From positions 33,348,948-33,412,947 of the forward strand of contig OX621236.1 in NCBI GenBank assembly GCA_951640165.1: a DNA stretch of 64,000 nt. Direction: 5' to 3'. Both the position numbers and the translations under genes were made by a program. This stretch comes from Pseudoips prasinana (Eukaryota > Arthropoda > Insecta > Lepidoptera > Nolidae). Positions 55,711 to 64,000 of the stretch are shown here, piece after piece. Position 1 is the stretch's first letter; each line of letters begins with the position of its first letter. The notes under the pieces were generated by a model. That model worked only from the letters and a program-made list of their open reading frames with translations, made no database searches and was not told where the DNA came from.

Positions 55711-56500
55711 TTCGAATATGGTACTTCTAAATTCAATAACTACTAATAATTAAAGAAAATAAAAAGATATGTAATAACTTTTGAACCTAGGTTACTGGGC
55801 GTCGAATAATTTAGATTAGTTTTATGTAAAAACAAACGACAACGAATATTACCACCCCATCCTTTCTCTTGGGGGGCGTAGACGTCGTCGTCCTCAAACA
55901 ACTCATCGAATATGGTATTTCTAAATTCAATAACTACTAATAATTAAAGAAAATAAAAAGATAGAGAAGAAGAGAAACTTTTAAACCTAGGTTACCGGAC
56001 GTCGAATAATTTAGGTTAGTTTTATGTAAAAACAAACGACAACGAATATTACCACCCCATCCTTTCTCTTGGGGGGCGTAGACGTCGTCGTCCTCAAACA
56101 ACTCATCGAATATGGTATTTCTAAATTCAATAACTACTAATAATTAAAGAAAATAAAAAGATAGAGAAGAAGAGAAACTTTTAAACCTAGGTTACCGGTC
56201 GTCGAATAATTTAGGTTAGTTTTATGTAAAAACAAACGACAACGAATATTACCACCCCATCCTTTCTCTTGGGGGGCGTAGACGTCGTCGTCCTCAAACA
56301 ACTCATCGAATATGGTATTTCTAAATTCAATAACTACTAATAATTAAAGAAAATAAAAAGATAGAGAAGAAGAGAAACTTTTAAACCTAGGTTACTGGGC
56401 GTCGAATAATTTAGGTTAGTCTTATGTAAAAACAAACGACAACGAATATTACCACCCCATCCTTTCTCTTGGGGTGCGTAGACGTCGTCGTCCTCAAACA
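55711..56500. repeat. Tandem array of four ~200 bp units
   Basis: The phrase tcatcgaatatggtatttct returns at 55904, 56104 and 56304, exactly 200 bp apart, with a first unit at 55711 (194 bp spacing). The final unit ends at 56500. Each unit carries an AT-rich half (aattcaataactactaataa) and a GC-rich half (ccccatcctttctcttgggg, ggcgtagacgtcgtcgtcct). Units 2-4 are nearly identical; unit 1 is more diverged. No frame runs through the array. Confidence 0.92.
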
Positions 56501-56584
56501 ATCTCTACTAGAAAATGGGCAACAGCATCACTCTGTGTATTACGGCCATTATTCCGAGCGCAGGTTTGACATATCCCTCAAAAT

Positions 56585-56950
56585 TATTGGCATTGTGGGT
56601 TTTTTTTGGGTTTTGGCCAACAGTGAATGTCATTCGGCTGATAATGCCCACTTACCTTTAAAGAGGTTGCTAAAATATTTTGACAGTAGATAAAAAGTGC
56701 ACATAGCACGATTCTATTCAATTGTCACTTTCCAAACTATTATCTATTTTTATGATAAAATATTAACAATAGATGAAATTCAAATTTGGTGAAATAAATA
56801 AATCGTTGGACAAGCGTGAACAAAACAGCAATGCCTCCGTATTTAAAAAAGTAAAGGTAGGTAGGTTATCTTGTGAGGGTCGCTGGAAACCGCTAGATTC
56901 GGATATGGCAAGAGAGATTTTTGGTCAGGCTTTTGTCTAGTAGTGGACGT
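56585..56950 (+). mobile_element. Two decayed LINE tails, QQWTSSG family
   Basis: 56608-56650 (ttttggccaacagtgaatgt, cattcggctgataatg) and 56865-56950 (cttgtgagggtcgctggaaa, cttttgtctagtagtggacg) both resemble the family's 3' end. MITE copy 6 is inserted in the second one. Confidence 0.5.
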
Positions 56951-56951
56951 A

Positions 56952-57071
56952 CAGACGTGAGCACATCCAGCTACCCTAATCTGTCAAATTTATTTTATAG
57001 ATTTTCAACTTTATTCACTTTCAATTTGGGGAAATTTGACAGATTAGCGTAGCTTGATGTGCTGGCGTCTG
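56952..57071. mobile_element. Palindromic MITE, copy 6 (120 bp)
   Basis: cagacgtgagcacatccagc after TA (56950-56951), ending gatgtgctggcgtctg before TA (57072-57073). A 15 bp deletion in the centre explains the shorter length. Confidence 0.85.
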
Positions 57072-57242
57072 TACGTTTTTGTGTTCGAAAAAGTTTAAAA
57101 TGCTTGTAGTTTAGTCACAACTTATGTACCTGTTTTTGGATTTTAATTTAGATAGAAAAGAAGAAATCTCGGCTTCTTTTATTTACTACATTTGTATTAC
57201 TAATGCCCAGCATTTTTTGTCATTTTCTAGAAAGAAAAGTTA

Positions 57243-57450
57243 TCATTAGACGGCTAGAGTCAGGAAGTTGGCACGTGAAACCTTCGGAATTCCATTGACC
57301 TCCATTTCATCGCGAAAGTGAGGGTGTAAAATCTGGTCCCGTGTTGGCGCTCTCAGTTGTGCCGCTATACTGTACACAATGTGCCGTGCAGATGGCTTTT
57401 CTCCAATGAGGTTGGCCGCCATGACCGTTCTTAATCTAATATCTCGAAAT
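57243..57450 (+). repeat. SINE family C-like body
   Basis: gagtcaggaagttggcacgt, cagatggcttttctccaatg and aggttggccgccatgacc parallel the family C order at 62120-62370. Confidence 0.5.
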
Positions 57451-57654
57451 AAAATTAAATTGGTTGTCAGGCCAACTTCCCCGACTTAACATATGAAGGC
57501 GGATGTTTATTTTGCTGACTCAGTTATCATAACTAATAAATGTTCCAAATGGATATCATCTACATAATTTGAAAAATCAAATTAATCTACAAGTTCCACA
57601 GCAACATCTTGGTAATATGGAAAGTTTAATGCCGTTCACATGACATTAACGGCA

Positions 57655-57850
57655 TTTGCCGTGTAGTTTAGGGTTGCGGGTGGCATGCGCATCCACCTGA
57701 CATAACGTGGATGCAAATGGATTCCCACTGCCTTATCAAAAAAAAAATAGGCCCTAGAATTAATAATAGGGCCACCCCATACCACCCCGTGGGTGTCGTA
57801 AAAGGCGTCCAAGGGTTACACCAGATTGTCTGTGTATTAGCCTGTGTATT
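57655..57850 (+). repeat. R1-like LINE 3' end plus cgccaccccat-type repeat
   Basis: 57675-57748 (gcgggtggcatgcgcatcca, ggattcccactgccttatca, then A-run) parallels the 3' end at 17612-17662. 57750-57830 (ggccctagaattaataatag, ggccaccccataccaccccg) parallels 22330-22400. Confidence 0.45.
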
Positions 57851-58597
57851 AGCTACCACCTAACTCTTTGGCGGAGGCCTGTCCACCAACTGTGGACGCC
57901 ATTCAATAGATGGAATTAATTAGTTGGATAGGTTAATCTTTTTGTTATGAGTCTATTAAGAATACGTAATACTTAATGTCTTTGTAATATGACTTAATTG
58001 TTTTTATTGATTACTCATATTAACATTACAGCGGTAGGTAGTCCAATTCTTAATGTTATTGCCATTTAACTTCGATTAGAAGTAAGTTACATAATATTAA
58101 TAACTTAATGTCGTGTTAATGTGTGTGAGGTTACAAAAGTTTGTCGGGGAGGTGGATGAGTCAGCTGTCAGCTATACGTATGTGATGCTTCAGGTATTGC
58201 TAACGTGCATCTATATATACGAGTATAATAATGAATGTTTGTCTGTATGTCCTTTATGGAATCGTAAACTATGCATTTGATCATATGATGATCTTCAGTA
58301 AATTGTTGTGAATGAGTCTCCGTAGATTTCTGAGTTAGTACGAGCAATCTTCGACAGATGGCGCCACTATAATTCCAATGCATTTCATCTTGTATTCTAT
58401 AAATGTCTGGCGGGCCCATTAGCTTATGACTTTGATATATAAAAAAAAAAATCAAACTGTTCCGGAAACTGAGTAACTTGTATGACAACTGGTTACAAAT
58501 CAGTCTCTTGTATCAAAACCTAAATCTATGGTCAGATTCTAAGTTCAGCCACGTGTATCCCATTCTAAATCTATGGCATCTTCGCACATAGCATGTA
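57851..58597. other. No gene or recognised repeat
   Basis: Mostly AT-rich. 58207-58310 (atctatatatacgagtataa, gtctgtatgtcctttatgga, tttgatcatatgatgatctt) may be the 5' part of another Helitron-like repeat, but the 3' end is not seen. Confidence 0.35.
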
Positions 58598-58734
58598 CAG
58601 ACGCCAGCACATCAAGTTACCCAAAACTGTCAAATTTACCCAATTGAAAGTGAACCTTATGCTTTTGTGATAAAGTTGAAAATCTATAAAATAATTTGAC
58701 AGATTGGATTGACAGATTGAAGTGCTGGCGTCTG
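58598..58734. mobile_element. Palindromic MITE, copy 7 (137 bp)
   Basis: CAGACGCCAGCACATCAAGT after TA (58596-58597), ending agtgctggcgtctg before TA (58735-58736). The inner orientation is as in copy 3. The right arm has a small duplication (gattggattgacagattg). Confidence 0.83.
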
Positions 58735-58849
58735 TACAATCAATTGTCAATTTTATGAGGGGCAAAGTCTTCCAGCAGTTTTACCAAACGACTTAGGCTC
58801 ATTGAAAAATAAGGGTGTGACGTTTTACGTCTATAAAATCGGTACTGTG

Positions 58850-58925
58850 CGTATGACGCCCCAGGTGCTGCTTGTTTCTCATTACCTACGGTTGAACATG
58901 CTACCGCTAGACCAACTGGCAGTGC
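58850..58925 (-). repeat. SINE family C head
   Basis: On the minus strand: gttggtctagcggtagcatg, ttcaaccgtaggtaatgag. This is the same tRNA-like head as 62018-62060. The body does not follow. Confidence 0.5.
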
Positions 58926-59157
58926 AATGGCCTCGTCTCACAATTATAGTCTACTACGCCGGCCTAGTGCGGGACAGCAGACTTCCTTTGGGTTTGAATT
59001 AGAGACCACTGATTCCACAGTCCAACGGTTCAATAAGGTTCATAATGCGTAATAAATATATAGGCATATGTTGTAATTTCTATAATAATTTATGTTTACT
59101 GTAGGTACTGATATTTATAAATGCATTAATCAAATTGTAATTATATATCTAGTTTAA

Positions 59158-59870
59158 GTGTAGATACTAATTTTCGGTGAGTATCTGAGCCGGATCGGCC
59201 GAGAAGTGACGACACATTGTTACCACTGCGGAAGGGACCTGGACTCGGCCCAGCATACGCTGGAGGAGAGCCCGGCCCCGCCAGGACCCACCAGGACTCC
59301 CAGGCCGAGAGGCGAGTCCTGGTCGCAGAGATCGGATGGGATCTGTCTCCACCAGCGATCCTAGGCGCGATGTTAGCGGGTGACTCCGCCAAATGAGACG
59401 CCGTGGTCTCCTTCTGTAAGTCATGCTCCAGAAGGAGGCCGCTGAGCGGGATCGTGATACAGCCGATCTCGCTCGTAGACGGTGTGGCAGCGGCAGCCGG
59501 TAGCTCAACTCCTCTCGGGGGTGCGGTGGCAGTATGAGACGTGTCCTCTACTGCCGCCACTTGCAAGCAGCTCCGAGAAGACAGCGATTTGTTTGTGGCG
59601 CAGTCGCTGTGCTGGACTGGCAGGAGTCGGCAATAGGGGAGAGCAATCAAGAGCCCTCCCAGGGCACGTGTCCCGAGCAACTGGGATATGGCGTAAAAGG
59701 GGGGCACTGGAGCATACCCGCGTTCCCGGTGCTCCTCCCATCAGGCGCCAAAAGAAGTCCTCGGCAGGTTAGGTTTAGTCAGTGCGTGTCCGACATACCC
59801 ACCCTTAGACACTTTTTGCGGGTGGCATGAGTATGCATTCCCCCTTCCTTAACAACAAAAAAAAGTAGTT
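59158..59870 (+). pseudogene. R1-like LINE ORF2 C-terminus and 3' end
   Basis: From 59173 the frame reads FGEYLSRIGREVTTHCYHCG, RDLDSAQHTLEESPA. This is the C-terminal zinc-knuckle-like motif of R1-type non-LTR retrotransposons (C-x2-C-x8-H-x4-C), with the last Cys changed to Ser. Frameshifts and stops follow. A second conserved stretch, CWTGRSRQ to TFCGWHEYAFPLP, lies at about 59610-59850 and is shared with 17401-17650. The end is ccttaacaacaaaaaaaa. The copy lacks its endonuclease and reverse-transcriptase domains, so it is 5'-truncated and inactive. The composition is much more GC-rich than the flanks, as expected for an element from elsewhere. The opposite strand is open for 188 codons by chance. 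Confidence 0.75.
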
Positions 59871-59940
59871 ACAAATTTAAGAAAATAACCATGTTTCATA
59901 TATATAGTAAAGACTGCACTTCTGGAGCAGCGCAGCGGTT

Positions 59941-59971
59941 AAGACAGTTGCCTGAGGGAGGCAACTGTCTT
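59941..59971. repeat. Perfect 13 bp hairpin at the SINE/LINE junction
   Basis: aagacagttgcct, loop gaggg, then the exact inverse. The left arm belongs to the SINE head and the right arm is its inverted copy, directly before the LINE fragment. Confidence 0.8.
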
Positions 59972-60160
59972 CATTTTTTATAAAATCGGATGGCAAACGA
60001 GCAAGTGGGTGACCTCATGGCTTCGATCAATTGATCGAAGCCTCATGGTAAGTGATCACCGCCGCCCATGGACGTTCGCAACACCAAAGGAGCCGCATGT
60101 GCGTTTCCGGTCTTTAAGAGAAGAATAAGCTCGCTTCTTGAAGGTTGCCATGTCCTGGTC
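59972..60160 (-). mobile_element. Jockey-type LINE 3' end inside a SINE
   Basis: On the minus strand 60156-60056 reads DMATFKKRAYSSLKDRKR, then GVANVHGRR and stop, matching 24778-24879. The 3'UTR follows to about 59975 (ttgctcgtttgccatccgat). A 24 bp perfect palindrome interrupts the 3'UTR. Confidence 0.75.
60019..60042. repeat. 24 bp perfect palindrome in the LINE 3'UTR
   Basis: ggcttcgatcaa followed by its exact inverse with no loop. The other LINE copy (24890-24910) has plain ttaccgtcagatgacccgcc at this place, so the palindrome is an insertion. Confidence 0.8.
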
Positions 60161-60260
60161 CTGGTGGTCCTGAGACTGGATGTACTTTGTGTCCTTCAAT
60201 TATATGGTTGTAGAGTAGTTAATATCACAGGGATTAATTTACCAAGTGCGAATGTTGTCT

Positions 60261-61084
60261 TGAAAAAATATAAGTTTAATAAATAGATTAATATTTCTTT
60301 TCCGTCGTACAAATGTTCTGGAAGTTACTCAGATTCTTGTGACTCGGAGAACGTATAGTCAATGCGCAGTTATATTCGATTGACTTCGATATCGAGATAA
60401 CATTGTATATTTTTAATATAATGAGATTACTACAAAAAGCTCATTAGGCCTTGTTCCAAGTACCTACTTATTTTTAAGACGATAATAACTTCACATTTTT
60501 TGTGCATTTAAATAGTATTTTCGTACACTTAATTGCAGTGTATTGTGAATTACCCAGTTTAAATTATAGTTTAAGGAACATTATGTGTTTATTCGTGGTA
60601 TAATTATAGCAAAAAAATAACAGAACATTATATTTAATCCTGTTTATTTGAACATAGTTACGATTATATATTAGTCATAGTCGTGTCAATTCAGATGTTT
60701 AATGTCCATTTTTTCTGGTAATATCGAGTATTGTTTTATCTCGTATTGATCTAAATATATATATTTGAACACTAATGGGGCACGATTATTATGCGTGTTA
60801 GTTTTTTATGGTTAGCCTCTATCTATTGAGAAGCTTTAACTCTATTTTCCAAGCAGCATGCGTGGGAATATCCCAAGCAGCAACAGGACTCAACCTGAAG
60901 TGCCGCTGTATACTCGTTTTCGAGTGTACAGTAACACTTCATCTTCTATTGATCTCGTCGACCAACAAGGTAACACAGTGGAGTAATGAGGGCACAATGT
61001 ATCTTTAGGACATGACACTTCAGACCATTTAGCAAAATAGGAATCAGAAACGACAACAATGGGACCTGGACCAATTGTACCCAT
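60261..61084. other. No gene or recognised repeat
   Basis: AT-rich, then slightly GC-richer after 60840; nothing supported. Confidence 0.45.
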
Positions 61085-61150
61085 TTCATCACCATCTTAT
61101 CAGCCGAAAGACGCCCACTGCTGAACTAAGGCCTCCCCCGATCCCACCTA
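61085..61150 (-). mobile_element. LINE 3' tail, QQWTSSG family
   Basis: catcaccatcttatcagccg, aaagacgcccactgctgaac, taaggcctccccc. Confidence 0.65.
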
Positions 61151-61281
61151 TCGCGAAGTCTATTATTACACCGGCATAGGAAGGATCTAGGTATGGTGAT
61201 AGGTAGGTACAATTACTTCATACTAAACCAACACCTTTCAAGATTGGTGTCACAAACAGCCCCCTGTGCAGAGGGTGGATT

Positions 61282-61318
61282 GAAAATGAAGAAACACTGC
61301 TGGTGTTTCTTCATTTTC
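61282..61318. repeat. Perfect 16 bp hairpin, 5 nt loop
   Basis: gaaaatgaagaaacac, loop tgctg, exact inverse. It lies at the left edge of the direct repeat that starts at about 61317. Confidence 0.78.
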
Positions 61319-61950
61319 GCGTAGTCACGTACTGCTATACTGCAAGAGTGTTGCTTGCATAGTTCATGAATGATCCGATGACACTGCAGGAGGCCCTCTT
61401 GGCAAGCTTTCGTGGACTTCTGGCACTTCTGGGTGGAACTGATTTAGATCGAGAAGCCATATAAGTTTACGCACCATGGCCCAATTGGGGGCTAAGTGCG
61501 GAAACCACTACCGGTACCCAAAACATAGTTAAGGATCTGACAGACTGTGAGAAATACATTGAATCGTGTACTTACGTACATTTTTTTTTTATTACACTAA
61601 TACAAATATGTTGTTCTGCGAGTTATCATTTGTAGAGGATTTTATCTTATAACTAGTTCGCAGTAAGCTAAGTACATGATATTATGGAGCGTACCATACC
61701 GTAAAATAGGTTTTTGAGTCGGTAGATACACCTTGTCGGTCTTTATTATGCTTGTTGAGGATGTAGGTTTTTGTTTTGTTTAATTTCACTTTGTCGCGTA
61801 CTGCTACACTGCAAGACTGTTGCCTGCTAACTGGCTGTTCTTGAATGATCCGAAGACACTCAAGTCAAGCTTTTGTGATCTTCTAGACTTCTGGATGGAA
61901 ATGATTTGGTTCGAGTAGTCATATAAGTTCACGTTGAGTCGGTAGATACA
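61317..61950. repeat. Pair of diverged direct repeats
   Basis: Unit 1 (about 61317-61480) and unit 2 (about 61795-61940) share cgcgtactgct, actgcaaga, ttcttgaatgatccga-like, cttctgg and catataagtt in order. The phrase gagtcggtagataca also occurs twice (61718 and 61937). The type is unknown. Confidence 0.6.
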
Positions 61951-62013
61951 TTTGACCTTCTCAGTCTTTGATAAGGTTGTAGAGGTAGAGAATTTTGTTG
62001 ACTAACCAGTAAG

Positions 62014-62395
62014 TATATCTCGTTGGTCTAGCGGTAGCTTGTTCAACCGCAGATAATGAGGTCCTGGGTTCAAATCCCGGGTCGGGCCAAAAAGTGATTT
62101 TGGGATTGATCCGTAAAAATAAATTTCTCAGTATCAGCCCGAGGTCTGAAAGTTGGCGATATTACACCCCCGTGCCTCGGAGAGCATGTAAAGCCGTCGG
62201 TCCTGTACCTGATCTCTTTCAGGTCGTGTCGCTAGACGTCCATTCGGATCATAAGAGTGATGGAATAGAAAGTGCCCCTGTGTTTGCGCACACCCTTGTA
62301 CACTGTAATATGTCCTGCGTAATTGACTAGTCTCCAATGAGACTGGCCGCCGCGGCTGAAATTTGGTCGGGAGGACATTATTATTATATTTTTGT
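62014..62395 (+). repeat. SINE family C, full-length
   Basis: The tRNA-like head has A-box ttggtctagcggtag and B-box cctgggttcaaatcccgggt. Then come tctcagtatcagcccgaggt, gtgcctcggagagcatgtaa, agtgatggaatagaaagtgc and gactggccgccgcggctgaa, ending ggaggacatta. It is the best copy for this family. It is not a tRNA gene, because the head lacks a credible acceptor-stem partner and continues into the SINE body. Confidence 0.78.
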
Positions 62396-62975
62396 CTAGT
62401 CTATAATTAGTTTTGTATTTATCTCCACAAAAAAAATAATACAGAAAAGTAATGCATATAACTACAAACACAAATACTAGGCTAGTGTTTCTTTGTTAAG
62501 GGAGGGCAAACCTCCTATTAAATGCGATGTCATATGTTTTGTCCAATCTGTAAGGCTAATGATTATGGTGGCAAATTCGGGTTATTGTTATCAGTCACTT
62601 TACGCGCGTGATAAGGGTAACCCACGCAAATGTCCCGGAGTACCTACTAGTGGCGAGTGAAACTGGATCTTTATCTGTAAATCGCTTTTATAGACACCTA
62701 ACTTCCGACAGCGGCGTCACCCATTTTGATATACTTGTTGAAAAAAACGGAAAAAAAACCGAGATCCTTTTAAAATTTTCCACGACACAAATTATAAGTA
62801 GAAATTATTACACTTGGGGAACCTAGCTGCATAACTGAAATTTATTACATAAATTAAGCAATAAGTATGTATTATATGTATGTATTTGTACAACTGGCAC
62901 TCGATTACATCAAATTTGACAGCAAACTCGTTCGTTGTATTGCATGTCCAATGCATGCCGCGAGTCGTAGCAGTA
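62396..62975. other. No gene or recognised repeat
   Basis: A plus-strand frame at 62608-62826 has no recognisable domain; nothing supported. Confidence 0.45.
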
Positions 62976-62979
62976 CAAT

Positions 62980-63025
62980 TTGCAGTTTGTACGCAGTTGA
63001 CGTATCAACTACGTACAAACTGCAA
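62980..63025. repeat. 21 bp hairpin at the 5' edge of a SINE
   Basis: 62980-63000 (ttgcagtttgtacgcagttg, a) pairs with 63005-63025 at 20 of 21 positions around cgta. The truncated SINE begins two or three bases later. Confidence 0.8.
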
Positions 63026-63026
63026 T

Positions 63027-63170
63027 TGTGCCGCTTCGTGTCGCGGGTTCGAGTCCCGCGACGGACAACTATTTGTGTGACCCATAAGTAGTTGTTCTGA
63101 GTCTGGATGTAATTTGTGTCCGTCTATCATATGTTTGTAAAATACGCAGAGACACAGGGATTAGACTTAA
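63027..63170 (+). repeat. SINE family A, head truncated
   Basis: gccgcttcgtgtcgcgggtt, cgagtcccgcgacggacaac, tatttgtgtgacccataagt, tail tgtttgtaaaatacgcagag. The A-box is replaced by the hairpin. Confidence 0.78.
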
Positions 63171-63379
63171 AAAAAATTATTATGCCGTCGGAATGCCGTT
63201 CAAATGAAGACCCTCTATTTAGATCCCCAACGGTAATTCCAAACTTCTAGATCCAAACTTATTATATGTTCATTCTTATGTAACCTAATTTTCCCAACTA
63301 TACTATAAGTTGGCGTGGTTAATAGATTTTTTTTTCCGTTAAAACATTACATTTGTGTGGAATCGTCAATTTTTTTTAC

Positions 63380-63510
63380 CCTACCGTGTGCATGAAAATG
63401 TCTGTTTATCCTGTTTCTGGGTGTAACTATCTATATAAGTATGTATTTACAAATGATATGTAGTTTATATACTCGTAGTATATCAGTTATCTGGTTTCCA
63501 TAACGAATTT
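63380..63510 (+). repeat. SINE family B body fragment
   Basis: gtgcatgaaaatgtctgttt, ctatataagtatgtatttac and ttatctggtttccataacg; the head and end are missing. Confidence 0.55.
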
Positions 63511-63629
63511 TTGTTTGTTTTGTATATTATTGTGTCACACGTTCTACATTTCCATATTCAAATAAAGCTTCTTAAGTTACGTCCATTATTTATGGTACAC
63601 CTTGTATAAAAGAAGCTGTCAAGGTTTGC

Positions 63630-63865
63630 TTTTCAGGCTGGAAGTCGTGGGTTCGATTCCCACACAGGACAGGTATTTGAGAGCATAAACATGACTGTTT
63701 TTCCTGAGACTAGGTGTAATTACCTATATAAGTATGTATTTACAAAAGAAAAATTGTAGGTATATTTAGGTAGTATATCAGTTATCTGATTTCCATAGTA
63801 CAAGCTCTACTTAATTTGGGATCAGATAGCCGTGTGTAAATAATATCCCAGGATATTTTTATTAT
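63630..63865 (+). repeat. SINE family B, full-length
   Basis: B-box gtcgtgggttcgattcccac, body ataaacatgactgtttttcc and acctatataagtatgtattt, tail ttatctgatttccatagtac and gggatcagatagccgtgtgt, ending cccaggatatttttattatt. Confidence 0.78.
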
Positions 63866-64000
63866 TATAAGTCGCACTTGGTGTGGCGTCGACTGTACAT
63901 GACGTAAGTCGCAGACGTAGGATTTAACAAAATAGAGGAAAGTGAAAATATGTTAGGTGACCGCTTTGTTACCTACTTATTACCATAAACCTGTACATAA

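Larger units (their letters stand above)
59915..60260 (+). repeat. SINE family A split by an inverted LINE end
   Basis: The left part (gagcagcgcagcggttaaga, cagttgcct) is the SINE head. The right part (ctgagactggatgtactttg, tgtccttcaattatatgg, cacagggattaat) is the tail. The B-box and body hairpin are missing and replaced by an inverted jockey-type LINE fragment. Confidence 0.7.

Noticed and set aside
55711..56500. Repeated peptide encoded by the 200 bp array
   Set aside because: 200 is not a multiple of three and stops occur in every frame within a unit, so no repeat protein is encoded.
55711..56500. CRISPR-like array
   Set aside because: The units are contiguous 200 bp repeats without variable spacers, in a eukaryotic context.
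59141..59707. 188-codon minus-strand open frame, the longest in the window
   Set aside because: It is the antisense of a GC-rich R1-like LINE end. High GC lowers stop frequency, and the plus strand carries the recognisable C-x2-C-x8-H motif.
62030..62090. tRNA gene candidate
   Set aside because: A- and B-boxes are present, but the sequence runs on into a SINE body shared with other loci and lacks a paired acceptor stem. The same holds for the heads at 3301, 35985, 48805, 51750 and 63640.

Overview
The window looks like an intergenic and intronic stretch of a moth or butterfly (Lepidoptera) nuclear genome. It is AT-rich, almost gene-free, and packed with short retroelements and non-autonomous DNA transposons of kinds familiar from Lepidoptera. 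These include Helitron-like elements with a TC 5' end and a CTAG 3' end, several tRNA-derived SINE families, and 5'-truncated non-LTR retrotransposon (LINE) tails. There is also one full-length mariner. No bacterial, viral or organellar gene was recognised.

Only one host gene is supported: the 5' part of a water channel (aquaporin, MIP family) on the minus strand. Exon 1 (start codon at 50793) and exon 2 (43376-43180) join in phase across a 7.4 kb intron and give the first 78 residues, covering the first two membrane helices. The exons carrying the NPA pore motifs were not found to the left, so intron 2 is either longer than 43 kb or holds exons I missed. A 5'UTR/promoter candidate with two facing E-boxes lies at about 50794-51130.

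Layout. 1-13 kb: SINE, MITE and LINE fragments. 13.0-14.3 kb: a 1282 bp mariner whose transposase has one nonsense codon. 14.4-20 kb: LINE and Helitron fragments, one LINE inserted in another with a clean target duplication, and a ~285-300 bp tandem array. 20-41 kb: sparse repeats, including a hAT-type MITE with a perfect 8 bp duplication. 41.25-42.87 kb: a degenerate 1.6 kb DNA transposon with terminal inverted repeats, subterminal motifs and a decayed DDE-type gene. 43-51 kb: aquaporin exons with an intron full of repeats. 52-53 kb: Helitrons nested in a Helitron nested in a SINE. 55.7-56.5 kb: a 200 bp tandem array. 57-64 kb: LINE and SINE copies, several joined by hairpins.

The most unusual recurring signal is a set of short, near-perfect inverted duplications. 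Arms are mostly 12-22 bp, with one pair of 69 bp, and many have loops of 0-13 nt. Several sit inside or at the broken edge of a SINE or LINE copy. A second signal is a 135 bp palindromic MITE family present seven times in 64 kb. Family names for repeats are recognition from memory. Copy boundaries, terminal repeats and duplications were read directly from the sequence.
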